This document shows positions 17,999 through 27,252 of a DNA stretch of 64,000 nt, piece by piece. This DNA is from Clostridiales bacterium (GTDB lineage: Bacteria > Bacillota > Clostridia > Saccharofermentanales > Saccharofermentanaceae), in assembly GCA_017428545.1 (NCBI GenBank), contig JAFRQR010000034.1:1-64000 (forward strand). The letters run 5' to 3'. A program made the position numbers and the translations under genes. Within the stretch, counting starts at the first letter, position 1. Each line of letters begins with the position of its first letter. Under the pieces are notes generated by a model. It ran no database searches, had not been told where the DNA came from, and was given only the letters and a program-made list of their open reading frames with translations.

Positions 17999-19684
17999 AT
18001 GTCAGACGAAATAAAAAAGAAAAAGAGCAAAAAGTGGATAATCAAAGCTCTGATCATCTTCCTGATCGTGATGGGCATCCTGACGTTCTTTTCTAATACC
18101 ATCATGAACATGACATTGACACAGGTCAGCACACAGCAGATCTACGGTGGTACGTTGACTTCTATCTCCCGTACTTCCGGCCTCCTGCGTGCCAATACCG
18201 AGCTTCAGGTCAAGTCTCCGGGTGAGATCAAGATCGACGAAGTTCCCGTATATCAGTATCAGGAAGTCCAGGCAGGTGACGTTCTAGCAACTCTCGAGAT
18301 CCCTGAAGAAAAAACGGACCTTGAAGATAAGAAAAAACAACTTGAAGATCTCAAGAAAAAGATGGGATACGACGAGAGAAAACCGACGGCCTCCACAGAT
18401 CACTATACAGAAGAGATGGCCATCGTCGACTGCGAAAAAGAGGTAAAGCAGGCGACAAAGAACCTGGAAGCCGCAAAGAACAAGGAAGCTGCAATCGCCA
18501 AGACCAAGACGGACATCAAAACGCTCGAAGACCAGCTGGTCCAGCTGGAAAAGGATAAGGCCGATCTGGATAACCAGAAGGCCGAGTACGAGCAGAGACA
18601 AGATGAAGCCTACGAGAAGCTCGAGACGGCTAAAGAAGCTCTGACGACTGCGCAGGATAATCTGGCAACGGTAATTACGGACCCGGCAGATCCGAATTTC
18701 GATCAGGCGGCTCTTGATGCGGCAAACCAGGCGGTAGCCGATGCCGAAAAGGATGTGCAGACACAGCAGGATTCCTATAACGGATTTGCTGCCAACATCA
18801 AGACAGTAAGCGATAAACTGGTCGATAACGAAACGGTTACGTCGCAGAAGCAGACGGAACTGGAAGAAAAGAAGACCGATCTGGCACAGTTTGAACAGCT
18901 TTCTTCCGTTGAAGATGCAGAGCGTGCATTAAAAGATGCCAAGCATAATCTCGAGGTCGCGAAAAAGACCCTGAGTGATGCAAGAACAAATGAGAGCATC
19001 GAGAAAGATCAGGCAGCCGACAGTAAAAATGCGGAACTCAAGCAGCTTGAGGATCTTGAAAAAGAAGTAAAAGATCTTGAGGATTACTATGCCATCACAG
19101 AGATCAAGGCGCCGATCAGCGGTACTCTGATCACCCTGAATGCAGAAAGAAAGGGCTCATACGGTAAAGACGAAGTGCTGTTCGTCATCGCCGATATGGA
19201 ATCCGGTTTCTATATCGAGTGTCAGGTCCCGAAGTCCGAAGCACAGAATATGTCTCCGGGTATGGAAGTAAGAACGGATGTCAGTGAAAACAGCCGTGTC
19301 GAGTCTATCCGTCCGGACCCGTCGAACCCTTCCGAGATGTGTATCGTTAAGATCTCGATCGAAAGCGGATGGTATCTGGTACCGGGTGCCATGACGATCG
19401 ACTGCACACTCTCGACATTCAATAAGTCCTATGAGTGCGTAGTTCCGAAGGGCGCCGTCCAGACAGATTCCGAAGGATCTTTCATCTATATCCTCGTTAC
19501 GAAGAACAGTCCTCTCGGAGAAAGATATATCGCCAGAAAAGTGGACGTAAAGATCCTCGCGGAGGATGCGACTTCTTACGCGATCCAGGGCTCCGGCATC
19601 AGCTATGCATATTGTATCGTCCGTACGGAAAAGCCGATCAAGAATGGTGAGCAGGTACGTCTTGCTGAAGGAGAAGCGAACTGA
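17999..19684 (+). CDS. Membrane fusion (HlyD/MacA-like) protein with long coiled coil
   Basis: A 561-residue protein. One membrane helix (about residues 13-35) is followed by a lipoyl-like half motif (LLRANTELQVKSPGEI), a very long Lys/Glu/Gln-rich coiled coil (about 95-360) and the second lipoyl half (EIKAPISGTLITLNAERKG), then beta-barrel domains. This is the adaptor layout of MacAB or HlyD systems. The SD CAGGAGG is 8 bases from the ATG. The next gene overlaps its stop codon (TGATG). It follows the sugar permeases by 31 bases, but its function is not obviously related to them. Confidence 0.8.
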   Translation: MSDEIKKKKSKKWIIKALIIFLIVMGILTFFSNTIMNMTLTQVSTQQIYGGTLTSISRTSGLLRANTELQVKSPGEIKIDEVPVYQYQEVQAGDVLATLEIPEEKTDLEDKKKQLEDLKKKMGYDERKPTASTDHYTEEMAIVDCEKEVKQATKNLEAAKNKEAAIAKTKTDIKTLEDQLVQLEKDKADLDNQKAEYEQRQDEAYEKLETAKEALTTAQDNLATVITDPADPNFDQAALDAANQAVADAEKDVQTQQDSYNGFAANIKTVSDKLVDNETVTSQKQTELEEKKTDLAQFEQLSSVEDAERALKDAKHNLEVAKKTLSDARTNESIEKDQAADSKNAELKQLEDLEKEVKDLEDYYAITEIKAPISGTLITLNAERKGSYGKDEVLFVIADMESGFYIECQVPKSEAQNMSPGMEVRTDVSENSRVESIRPDPSNPSEMCIVKISIESGWYLVPGAMTIDCTLSTFNKSYECVVPKGAVQTDSEGSFIYILVTKNSPLGERYIARKVDVKILAEDATSYAIQGSGISYAYCIVRTEKPIKNGEQVRLAEGEAN

Positions 19685-20928
19685 TGGAGATCCGTCAAAA
19701 GTTGAAAAACTTCATAAAGAATAAGTGGGCCGGTCTTTGCAGGCATACTCACTATGTCCTTCTCGGCATCCCCTTTGTTCTGGCATTGGCGGGACTGGTG
19801 CTCGGAGTGACAGCCGTTATCCGGATCAACCAGATACTGGACCGTCAGAGCTTCCAGTACGTGGCAGAACGCTATGAGTCAAAAGTCATGCCGTACCGGC
19901 AGATGACCGTTCTGGGTCCGGGGCTTTCTCAGGGAGACGGTTCCGCACCGAGATGTACGGAAGAAGGCCTGAATATCGATAAGATCAAGCAGCTCCATGA
20001 AACCTTGGACATCACGGAGCGATCCACGATCGGCGACACAAACAGTAAGGGACAGGGCAAAGGAAGTGTCCTTGTCAATCCGTGGAAAGACTGTTATTCC
20101 ACTACTGCGACATATAGCGCGATAGGCAGGATCAATAAAGAAGAGACCGGGACGGTGGATAGCTGTGAGGTCGTCGGTGTCGGCGGTGACTACGCGTCAC
20201 TTCACTCTTTCATCTACGAAAGCGGCGGATTTCTCCAACAGGACGATCCGGGAAGACTTTCCATTGTACTGAACACCCAGATGGCATGGAATCTCTTCCG
20301 CTCATATGAGGTCTTAGGTGCTTTTGTCGAGATCAACGGAACAGTCTATTCGGTCGTCGGTGTAGTCAATGACGGAACAGACGAACTTTCCGAGACAGTC
20401 GGCGCGACCAAACCGAGAGCATACATCCAGTTCTCGCAGCTGGCATCTCTTGCCAACGGCGGATATGTCCCTCAGACATCCATGGAAACGGATGCGGCGG
20501 TCAAGGAAGCGGACCTTGCGGTGACCTGTTACGAAGTCCTCTTGATGGATCCGATCAACAACATCGCATTTAACGATCTAAAAAAAGCACTTACCGATTC
20601 GGTCGGTTATTCGGAAGACACATCCAAACTCGTGCTGATCAATAACACGGACAGATTCAACGTGATCTCTCTTTATAAAAAGTACTTCCCGCTGAAGAAA
20701 TCCTATGCCGGCGGTGACGGGATCTCCGTTCCGTTCTATGAGAGGTCTGCGCGACTTGCCGAGCAATATGTGGTATTCTGGGCTGAGGCACTTGTTGTCG
20801 CCATCTTCTTTGTGATCGTCGGTGGATGTAATATCTACGCGATCTTCCACGGGAAAGATCCGCGGCACAAAAAAGAAGAGGCCGAGGATGACGATGAGTT
20901 TGAGACCGCAGACGAAAAAACAAGATAA
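19684..20928 (+). CDS. MacB periplasmic-core-like protein with only two membrane helices
   Basis: A 414-residue protein with a helix at about 25-48, a large extracytoplasmic domain and a second helix at about 363-388, then a short acidic tail. The extracytoplasmic part resembles the MacB core domain found in FtsX-type permeases (TQMAWNLFRSYEVLGAFVEI, then GVVNDGTDELSETVGA). A normal MacB/FtsX permease has four helices, and here the FtsX part is missing, as is an ATPase gene. It is translationally coupled to the adaptor gene, so the two probably form one complex. The exact function is unknown. Confidence 0.6.
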   Translation: MEIRQKLKNFIKNKWAGLCRHTHYVLLGIPFVLALAGLVLGVTAVIRINQILDRQSFQYVAERYESKVMPYRQMTVLGPGLSQGDGSAPRCTEEGLNIDKIKQLHETLDITERSTIGDTNSKGQGKGSVLVNPWKDCYSTTATYSAIGRINKEETGTVDSCEVVGVGGDYASLHSFIYESGGFLQQDDPGRLSIVLNTQMAWNLFRSYEVLGAFVEINGTVYSVVGVVNDGTDELSETVGATKPRAYIQFSQLASLANGGYVPQTSMETDAAVKEADLAVTCYEVLLMDPINNIAFNDLKKALTDSVGYSEDTSKLVLINNTDRFNVISLYKKYFPLKKSYAGGDGISVPFYERSARLAEQYVVFWAEALVVAIFFVIVGGCNIYAIFHGKDPRHKKEEAEDDDEFETADEKTR

Positions 20929-21988
20929 GAATATCCCGACGGAAAAAGCGCCCGCATCTTTTCTTTGGAAAAGAGTGCGGGCTTTTGCCGTTTTTTGCCT
21001 CATCTTTTCGCTCCCTTTCGGTTTCCTGACAGGCTGCTCTTACGAAAAGAAAACGACCCGCTCGTTTTTTGCACTCGACACATATATCACGATCACCCTG
21101 GAAGGAAAAGACGCGGACGAGGCAATGAACGTGGCGGCAAATTACATCATGGAGCTGGAAAGAAAACTCTCCAGACAGGATCCCGAAAGTGAGATCTCAT
21201 CACTGAATCTTTCCTCGGAAGGATCTCCGGTCACGCTTTCAAAAGAGACATATGATCTTCTTTCTCTGGCCGTATCATATTCGGAAAAAACGTCCGGAAG
21301 ATTCGATCTTACGATCGCGCCCGTGATGGATCTATGGGGATTCGGAACAGAAGGCGCCCATGTCCCGGAAAAAAGCGAGATCGAGAAGATCCTCCCGAAT
21401 GTCGGCTATACAAAAGTCCATCTGCTTTCTGACAACAAAGCGTATCTCGAAGAGGGGGCGAAGGTCGATCTGGGAGGCGCTGCCAAGGGCTATATCGGCG
21501 ACCTTCTGATGGAAAAACTAAGCAGCTATTCTCTTTCGAAGGTCATCCTCGATCTCGGAGGAAATGTCTGCTGCAGATCCCGCTCTTCAGATCTTACGAT
21601 CGGCATCGTCTCGCCGCTTTCTTCCGATGCACTCTGCTGCACGTATTCTCTTTCTTCCGGGAGTTCCTGCTCGGTCATTACGAGCGGCGCATATGAAAGA
21701 TATATCGAAGAAGATGGTGTCCGCTACGGGCACATCATGGATACGTCCACGGGATATCCTGCGGACACGGATCTTCTTTCCGCGACCGTGATCGGACCTG
21801 ACGGCACAAAGGGCGACATTTATTCGACGACTCTGTTCTCGCTTGGTTCGGAAAAGGCGATGGAGCTTGCCTCCTCGGAATGCCTCGATTGTATTCTTTG
21901 CATGGAAAATGGTACATTATGGGTATCACAAACACTTGAAGGAAAAGTGGATGCACAAGAAGGATGGACAATTCAATACTTCGGCTAA
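20894..21988 (+). CDS. apbE: FAD:protein FMN transferase (ApbE), lipoprotein
   Basis: A 364-residue ApbE-family enzyme that transfers FMN from FAD onto Thr/Ser of exported flavoproteins. The signal peptide ends in lipobox LTGC (Cys48). Family motifs are visible: SGRFDLTIAPVMDLWGFG, VDLGGAAKGYIGD and GHIMDTSTGYP. The start is placed at 20894 (GAGG 7 bases upstream), which overlaps the previous gene by 35 bases; 20888 is the alternative ATG. Its partner genes are a NusG-domain-II protein and a Gx-type membrane protein, but no flavinylated (FMN-binding) substrate is encoded in the window. Confidence 0.9.
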   Translation: MSLRPQTKKQDKNIPTEKAPASFLWKRVRAFAVFCLIFSLPFGFLTGCSYEKKTTRSFFALDTYITITLEGKDADEAMNVAANYIMELERKLSRQDPESEISSLNLSSEGSPVTLSKETYDLLSLAVSYSEKTSGRFDLTIAPVMDLWGFGTEGAHVPEKSEIEKILPNVGYTKVHLLSDNKAYLEEGAKVDLGGAAKGYIGDLLMEKLSSYSLSKVILDLGGNVCCRSRSSDLTIGIVSPLSSDALCCTYSLSSGSSCSVITSGAYERYIEEDGVRYGHIMDTSTGYPADTDLLSATVIGPDGTKGDIYSTTLFSLGSEKAMELASSECLDCILCMENGTLWVSQTLEGKVDAQEGWTIQYFG

Positions 21989-22409
21989 AGCACTTCCGAA
22001 GAGACGGTTCCGTTTCTGTTCCGGCGATGTTTTCGTGACCCTTTCGGTCCTTCTTTTTTGCGCGATCCTTCTGGGCGGCACCTGGATCTACGGCAGAAAA
22101 AATAAAAACAAGCCCCCTTATGTGCGCATCACGCAGGACGGAAAAGTACTTCTCGAAAAGGACCTGCGCGATTTTCCCGAGCCTGTTGAATACCAGATCG
22201 ACAGTGATCACGGCCATATGGTGATCTTTATTTCTTCCGAAAAAGTATATGTAAAAGAAAGCGACTGCCCGGATAAGATCTGCATGCATCAGGGGGATCT
22301 TACGTCACCCGGAGACGGCGCGGTCTGTCTTCCGAACCGCGTGGTCATCGAGATCGTTTCAGGTGATGATGACGATACTTCGGGAAAGGTGGATGTGATC
22401 GCAAAATGA
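21951..22409 (+). CDS. Membrane-anchored NusG domain II protein
   Basis: A 152-residue protein with one N-terminal membrane helix (about residues 27-47) and an extracytoplasmic NusG_II-type beta domain. It holds a Cys pair (ESDCPDKICMHQGDLTSPGDG, about 107-127) typical of this family and perhaps involved in cofactor or redox work. The start at 21951 has AAGGA upstream and overlaps the apbE end by 38 bases. Such proteins recur beside ApbE and Gx-type proteins in flavin-based extracellular electron-transfer or Rnf-like loci. Confidence 0.75.
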   Translation: MHKKDGQFNTSAKALPKRRFRFCSGDVFVTLSVLLFCAILLGGTWIYGRKNKNKPPYVRITQDGKVLLEKDLRDFPEPVEYQIDSDHGHMVIFISSEKVYVKESDCPDKICMHQGDLTSPGDGAVCLPNRVVIEIVSGDDDDTSGKVDVIAK

Positions 22410-22930
22410 GCATGAAACGTACCGCCTATGACCTGACGAAAACCGCGATGATGCTAGCTCTTGCACTGATCCTGAGCATCGTCGAAGCTTGGCTTTTGCC
22501 CCGTGGGATCCTTCCGATCCCGGGCTTTAAACTGGGTCTTGCCAATGTCGCCATTCTCGTGACCCTCTATAGCGTCGGAAGAAAAGAAGCACTCGCCGTA
22601 GCGGTCCTTCGTTCGGTCGTGGTCCTTGCATTCGGCGGAAATGTCATCGGTTTTCTCTTCTCGCTTGTCGGAGGAGTGTCTGCCTGGGCGGTGATGAGCC
22701 TTCTTTCGGATTTTGAACACATCTCTGTTTACGGAGTCAGCATCGCGGGCGCATCTGCCCACGCAATCGGGCAGATCCTCGTGGCGATCCTTGTGACAAA
22801 GACCGTCTACGTGATCGGTTATCTGCCGTATCTGGTCCTGACAAGTGCTTTTGCCGGAGCGGTAATTGCTTTCTTAACGATCCCCGTGGTAAAAGCACTC
22901 GACCATATCGGAAATGAAATGATACAATAA
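22406..22930 (+). CDS. Gx transporter family protein (heptaprenyl diphosphate synthase component I-like)
   Basis: A 174-residue membrane protein with about five to six helices, like COG4769 / Hpre_diP_synt_I proteins. The family-like stretch PIPGFKLGLANVAILV is at about residues 36-51. ATGA overlap with the previous gene shows tight coupling. Members are annotated either as small-molecule (ECF-S-like) transporters or as quinone-side-chain synthesis components; in electron-transfer loci they sit next to NusG_II proteins and ApbE as here. Possibly a flavin or quinone precursor handler (inference). Confidence 0.75.
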   Translation: MSMKRTAYDLTKTAMMLALALILSIVEAWLLPRGILPIPGFKLGLANVAILVTLYSVGRKEALAVAVLRSVVVLAFGGNVIGFLFSLVGGVSAWAVMSLLSDFEHISVYGVSIAGASAHAIGQILVAILVTKTVYVIGYLPYLVLTSAFAGAVIAFLTIPVVKALDHIGNEMIQ

Positions 22931-22974
22931 ATGAGTAGATCTACGAATCAGAGAGGATAAGGCGGGGTCGAAAT

Positions 22975-23826
22975 ATGAGAAAGAATGAAAGTCCTTTTTG
23001 GCCGCAAAAAAGCATACTGAATCCACCACCACCGAAAGAGCCCTACGAGCCCGTTCGCCGCATACGCATGACGCTGACGCGTCAAGAGCAGAGGACGCTT
23101 GATAAAGTGGCGGCATCTGATTATCAGGTTCCGGTCTCCATCCTTATGGAACACGCGGGACTTGCGGTGGCAAATGCCTGTGTTGCCGCGGCAAAAGCAA
23201 CGACGACACCGATCCACTTCTTCGCCGGGAAAGGCATGAACGGCGGCGATTCCTATGTGGCAGCAAGGATCTTAAGTTCCTGGGGATATAAGGTCACGAT
23301 CTGGGACTGCTTCCCGGGCGAGACACATTCACCGACGGTAAAGAATAACAGAACCGCAGCCGAAAAGTTCGGCGTTCCGATCAGGCCGGCTACGGAATTC
23401 GACCCGAGCAACTGGCAGGCCGGTATCTCCCGCATGATCTATGAAAACGAACCGGGCATGCCGTGCGTGCTTGTTGACGGCATCATCGGTACCGGATATG
23501 AATTTTCAAGGCCCCTTCCGCCGCAGCTGACGGCGATCACGGAAAAGATCGAAGAAGGTCATGTCCGCGGGGCCAGAGTCCTTTCCATCGATATTCCGAC
23601 AGGCGTCGACTGCGATACCGGCGAGGTCGATCCGGGTGCGGTAAATGCCGATATGACGATCTCGTTCGTCCTTCCGAAAAAGGGTATTACGATCCTCCCG
23701 GGAAAGACGAAGGCCGGTCAGGTAAGGGTGCCGACGATCGGTCTTCCGATCAACTTCGCGGATATCGTTCTCGGCCCTATCCCGGAAGAAGTCCCCGAGG
23801 ACAGCTCCGAAGAAGAGAGTACATAA
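22975..23826 (+). CDS. NAD(P)H-hydrate epimerase (YjeF N-terminal domain only)
   Basis: A 283-residue cytoplasmic protein with a YjeF_N fold: FFAGKGMNGGDSYVAARIL (nucleotide binding), VDGIIGTGYEFSRPL and SIDIPTGVDCDTGEV (the conserved catalytic Asp region). It epimerises the damaged cofactor R-NAD(P)HX to the S form. The C-terminal dehydratase domain found in the usual bacterial Nnr fusion is absent, so a separate dehydratase must exist elsewhere. About 30 N-terminal residues are Pro-rich and not part of the domain. The start has GAGGATAAGG some 10-20 bases upstream. Confidence 0.85.
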   Translation: MRKNESPFWPQKSILNPPPPKEPYEPVRRIRMTLTRQEQRTLDKVAASDYQVPVSILMEHAGLAVANACVAAAKATTTPIHFFAGKGMNGGDSYVAARILSSWGYKVTIWDCFPGETHSPTVKNNRTAAEKFGVPIRPATEFDPSNWQAGISRMIYENEPGMPCVLVDGIIGTGYEFSRPLPPQLTAITEKIEEGHVRGARVLSIDIPTGVDCDTGEVDPGAVNADMTISFVLPKKGITILPGKTKAGQVRVPTIGLPINFADIVLGPIPEEVPEDSSEEEST

Positions 23827-23891
23827 TCAACTAAAAACGAGAAGAATGGTTAAAAAGAATGGTTGGAAAATCTGAAAATATCCGATTATTC

Positions 23892-23920
23892 TTGACAATG
23901 CCTATTATATAGAGTATAAA
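23892..23920 (+). promoter_or_regulatory. Near-consensus sigma-A promoter of purA
   Basis: TTGACA (23892-23897) and TATAAA (23915-23920) are 17 bases apart. The 9-mer TTGACAATG at the -35 is repeated 39 bases downstream (23931), around +4. Confidence 0.8.
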
Positions 23921-23939
23921 ATTTGCGGTATTGACAATG

Positions 23940-23974
23940 GTGTCTTGATGAAGTATCAGGACACTTTTGTTTTG
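23940..23974 (+). terminator. Attenuator-like terminator hairpin in the purA leader
   Basis: A 10-bp stem (23940-23949 with 23955-23964, one G-T pair, GAAGT loop) is followed directly by TTTTGTTTTG. It starts only about 13 bases after the predicted transcription start and 44 bases before the purA start codon, so it must be bypassed for purA to be expressed. Confidence 0.6.
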
Positions 23975-24007
23975 AAAAGGCTTTCGCACCGAAGAGGGAG
24001 GCAAAAA

Positions 24008-25285
24008 ATGAAAAACTGCGCAATCGTAGGTATCAACTGGGGCGATGAAGGTAAGGGCCGTATGGTCGACCTTTTCACGGAAAAGTACGACATCGTCGTG
24101 CGTTTCCAGGGAGGCGGTAATGCCGGCCATACAGTTATCAATGAAAAAGGCAAATTTGCTCTGCATCTTCTGCCGTCAGGTATCTTCCGCGATGGTGTCG
24201 TAAATATCCTCGGAAACGGCGTAGCGCTGGATCCGGAAAATCTCTGGAAGGAAATGTCGGAAGTTGTTTCCCAGGGCGTTTCCATCACACCTGAGAATTT
24301 AAAGATCTCCGACCGCGCATCGCTCCTTCTTCCGTGGCACAGAGAACTGGACGGACTGGAAGAGCAGCGTCTGGCAGATAAGAAATTCGGTTCCACCAAG
24401 CAGGGTATCGCACCTTTCTATTCTGACGAGTATCAGAAGAAGACGATCCTCGCCGGTGAACTCTTCTACAAGGATCACCTCATGGAGCATCTTGCCGATC
24501 TTCTCGAGTGGAAGAATCTGACGATCACAAAGGTTTACGGTGCAAGACCGTACACCATGGAAATGCTCAAAGAGTGGGTCGACGATGCCTGTGAAAAGAT
24601 CAAGCCTTTCATCTGTGATACAGGTGCTTTTCTCGCAAAAGCGAAGGAAGAAAACAAGAACATCCTCTTCGAGGCACAGCTCGGATCTCTCCGTGACCTC
24701 GATTACGGAATCCATCCGTACACCACATCCTCTAACACCATGGCGGCTTATGCGCCGATCGGATCCGGTTTCCCGGGTGCGAAGATCGATGATGTCGTCG
24801 GTGTCGTAAAGGCATACTCCACATGCGTCGGCGAAGGCCCGTTCGTATGCGAGATGTTCGGTGACGAGGCAGAAGAACTCAGAAAGGCAGGCTTCGAGTA
24901 TGGCGCAAAGACAGGCAGACCGCGCCGCGTAGGCCCCCTGGATATTGTTGCGACACGCTACGGTATCGAAGTACAGGCCGCAACCGAGATCGCTCTTACC
25001 AAGCTCGACGTACTGAGCTACATGGATAAGATCCCGGTATGCACACAGTATGAACTGGACGGACAGAGAATCGACCGTTTCCCGTTCCCGGTAGCACTTA
25101 ATTCCTGCAAGCCGGTCATCGAGTATTTCGAAGGCTGGAAGACGGATATCTCCGGTGCGAGAAAATGGGAAGATCTTCCGAAGCAGGCGCAGGATTACGT
25201 CCTTTACGTCGAGAAGGCGATCGGCTGCCCGATCACGTATGTCTCGGTCGGACCTGAAAGAGAGAGCATCATCGTCAGAAAATAA
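24008..25285 (+). CDS. purA: Adenylosuccinate synthetase
   Basis: A 425-residue enzyme that makes adenylosuccinate from IMP, aspartate and GTP, the first committed step of AMP synthesis. The N-terminal GDEGKGRMVD loop binds GTP and IMP; GGGNAGHTV, TGRPRRVGPLD and SVGPERE are further family motifs. Length is normal. The start at 24008 has GGGAGG 7 bases before it. It has its own strong promoter and a leader hairpin, and a terminator separates it from glmS. Confidence 0.96.
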   Translation: MKNCAIVGINWGDEGKGRMVDLFTEKYDIVVRFQGGGNAGHTVINEKGKFALHLLPSGIFRDGVVNILGNGVALDPENLWKEMSEVVSQGVSITPENLKISDRASLLLPWHRELDGLEEQRLADKKFGSTKQGIAPFYSDEYQKKTILAGELFYKDHLMEHLADLLEWKNLTITKVYGARPYTMEMLKEWVDDACEKIKPFICDTGAFLAKAKEENKNILFEAQLGSLRDLDYGIHPYTTSSNTMAAYAPIGSGFPGAKIDDVVGVVKAYSTCVGEGPFVCEMFGDEAEELRKAGFEYGAKTGRPRRVGPLDIVATRYGIEVQAATEIALTKLDVLSYMDKIPVCTQYELDGQRIDRFPFPVALNSCKPVIEYFEGWKTDISGARKWEDLPKQAQDYVLYVEKAIGCPITYVSVGPERESIIVRK

Positions 25286-25301
25286 AAAAGACAATACACT
25301 T

Positions 25302-25331
25302 CGGGCTTCGTTTCGGAGCCCGTTTTCGTTT
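25302..25331 (+). terminator. Terminator after purA
   Basis: A 9-bp stem (25302-25310 with 25314-25322, TTT loop, one G-T pair) is followed by TTTTCGTTT. It lies in the 86-base purA-glmS gap. Confidence 0.75.
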
Positions 25332-25371
25332 CCGGGAAAAAGATTCCGGATGCGAAGAAAGGGAGAACATT

Positions 25372-27198
25372 ATGTGTGGAATCGTTGGATATACTGGATC
25401 GCAGCCGGCAGCTCCGATCCTTCTGGACGGACTTAAGAAACTGGAATACAGAGGCTATGACTCCGCAGGTGTTGCCGTTCTGAATGAAGGCACCATCAAG
25501 GTAGATAAGGTCAGCGGCCGTATCGCGAATCTTTGCGAACTGACGGATGACGGTAAGAACTGCCCGGGCATGATCGGTATCGGTCATACCAGATGGGCGA
25601 CCCACGGTGCCCCGACAGATACCAATGCCCACCCGCACCTCAGTAACGACGGCCGTTTCGCTATCGTTCATAACGGCATCATCGAGAACTATATTTCTCT
25701 TCGTGAAGAACTGATCAGCAAGGGATATCACTTTGACAGTGAGACAGATACCGAGGTCATCGTTCACCTCATCGAAATGTACTACAAGGGCGACCTCCGC
25801 CGTGCCGTCATCAAGACATCCGCGCGTCTTTCCGGTTCCTATGCACTGGGTGTTATCTGCACGGATAAGCCGGATACGATCGTAGTTGCCCGTGAGGCGA
25901 GCCCGCTGATCTTAGGCGTCGGCGCAGGCGAGAACTTCTTCGCTTCCGACGTTACCGCGCTCGTTGCAAATACAAGAAATGCGATCTACCTCGACGACGG
26001 TGAGTTCGCTGAACTGACACCGGAAGAGGTCAAGGTATTTGACGCAGCCGGCCAGACCATCACCAAGAAGATCTCCCGTATCACATGGGATATCGAAGCT
26101 GCGGAAAAAGGCGGCTACGAGCACTTCATGCTCAAGGAGATCATCGAGCAGCCGAGAGCCGTTAAGGCTACCGTTGCTCCGCGTATCAAGGACGGCAAGA
26201 TCGTTCTCGACGAGATCGAATGGTCGAAAGAATATCTCGAGTCCATCAACAAGATCGTTATCACCGCATGCGGTTCCGCTTACTATGCAGGATGCGCTTC
26301 CAAGTATACGATCGAAAAGCTCTGCCGTATCCCGGTCACATGTGAGCTCGCAAGTGAATTGCGTTACAGCGACCCGCTGATCGACGAGCACACACTTCTG
26401 ATCGTTCTTTCCCAGTCCGGTGAGACGGCAGATACCATCGCTGCCATGAAGGAATGCAAGGAAAGAGGCGCAAGAACACTGGCGGTCGTTAACGTTGTCG
26501 GCAGCACCATCGCCAAGCTTGCAGACGATGTCCTTTACACATGGGCAGGCCCGGAGATCGCCGTTGCGACCACAAAGGGTTACACAACACAGGTTTCCGT
26601 ACTTTACCTGGTTGCCGTTTATATCGCCAAGACCCTCGAGCGGATCGAGGATGCGGATTATTACCATCACCTGTCCACACTTCTGATGCTTCCGAAACGA
26701 GTTCAGGAAGTGCTCGACATGAACCCGAAGATCCCGAAAATGGCAAAGAAATATCACAACACCAAGTCGATGTTCTTCATCGGAAGAAATACCGACTCTG
26801 CGATCGCTCTGGAAGCAGCCCTGAAGATGAAGGAGATCTCCTACATCCATGCAGAATCCTATGCCGCAGGTGAGCTTAAGCACGGCACCATCGCTCTTAT
26901 CGAAGAGCACCAGCCGGTCATCGCACTTTGCTGCAACCCGCACATCATGGAAAAGACGTTGAGCAACATCGTCGAGGTCAAGGCCCGTGGCGCGGAAGTC
27001 CTGGCGGTTACTTACAAGGGCAACCATGAGATCCTGGCGCAGGCTGATGACGTTATCTTCATCCCGAAGATCGATAATCTGTTCTCTGCAGTCGTTGAGA
27101 TCGTACCGATGCAGATGCTCGCTTACCATGTTGCAAAAGAAAACGGATGCGATATCGATAAGCCGAAGAATCTTGCGAAGTCCGTTACGGTAGAGTAA
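25372..27198 (+). CDS. glmS: Glutamine--fructose-6-phosphate aminotransferase (isomerizing)
   Basis: A 608-residue enzyme forming glucosamine-6-phosphate from fructose-6-phosphate and glutamine, feeding peptidoglycan and teichoic acid synthesis. The N-terminal glutaminase domain starts at the catalytic Cys2 (MCGIVGYTG) and shows HTRWATHG and HNGIIENY; two SIS sugar-isomerase domains follow (CGSAYYAG; SQSGETADT; ESYAAGELKHG). The C-terminal motif is AKSVTVE. The 5' gap is too short and unlike the glmS ribozyme, so the usual Gram-positive self-cleaving control is absent. Confidence 0.96.
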   Translation: MCGIVGYTGSQPAAPILLDGLKKLEYRGYDSAGVAVLNEGTIKVDKVSGRIANLCELTDDGKNCPGMIGIGHTRWATHGAPTDTNAHPHLSNDGRFAIVHNGIIENYISLREELISKGYHFDSETDTEVIVHLIEMYYKGDLRRAVIKTSARLSGSYALGVICTDKPDTIVVAREASPLILGVGAGENFFASDVTALVANTRNAIYLDDGEFAELTPEEVKVFDAAGQTITKKISRITWDIEAAEKGGYEHFMLKEIIEQPRAVKATVAPRIKDGKIVLDEIEWSKEYLESINKIVITACGSAYYAGCASKYTIEKLCRIPVTCELASELRYSDPLIDEHTLLIVLSQSGETADTIAAMKECKERGARTLAVVNVVGSTIAKLADDVLYTWAGPEIAVATTKGYTTQVSVLYLVAVYIAKTLERIEDADYYHHLSTLLMLPKRVQEVLDMNPKIPKMAKKYHNTKSMFFIGRNTDSAIALEAALKMKEISYIHAESYAAGELKHGTIALIEEHQPVIALCCNPHIMEKTLSNIVEVKARGAEVLAVTYKGNHEILAQADDVIFIPKIDNLFSAVVEIVPMQMLAYHVAKENGCDIDKPKNLAKSVTVE

Positions 27199-27252
27199 TT
27201 TATTCGGTTTTGTAAATGCCTGAGAAGAAAAGCTTTTTACATAGAAAACTAT

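Noticed and set aside
25286..25371. glmS ribozyme expected upstream of glmS
   Set aside because: The gap is 86 bases, holds the purA terminator and shows no ribozyme core; glmS must be controlled differently.
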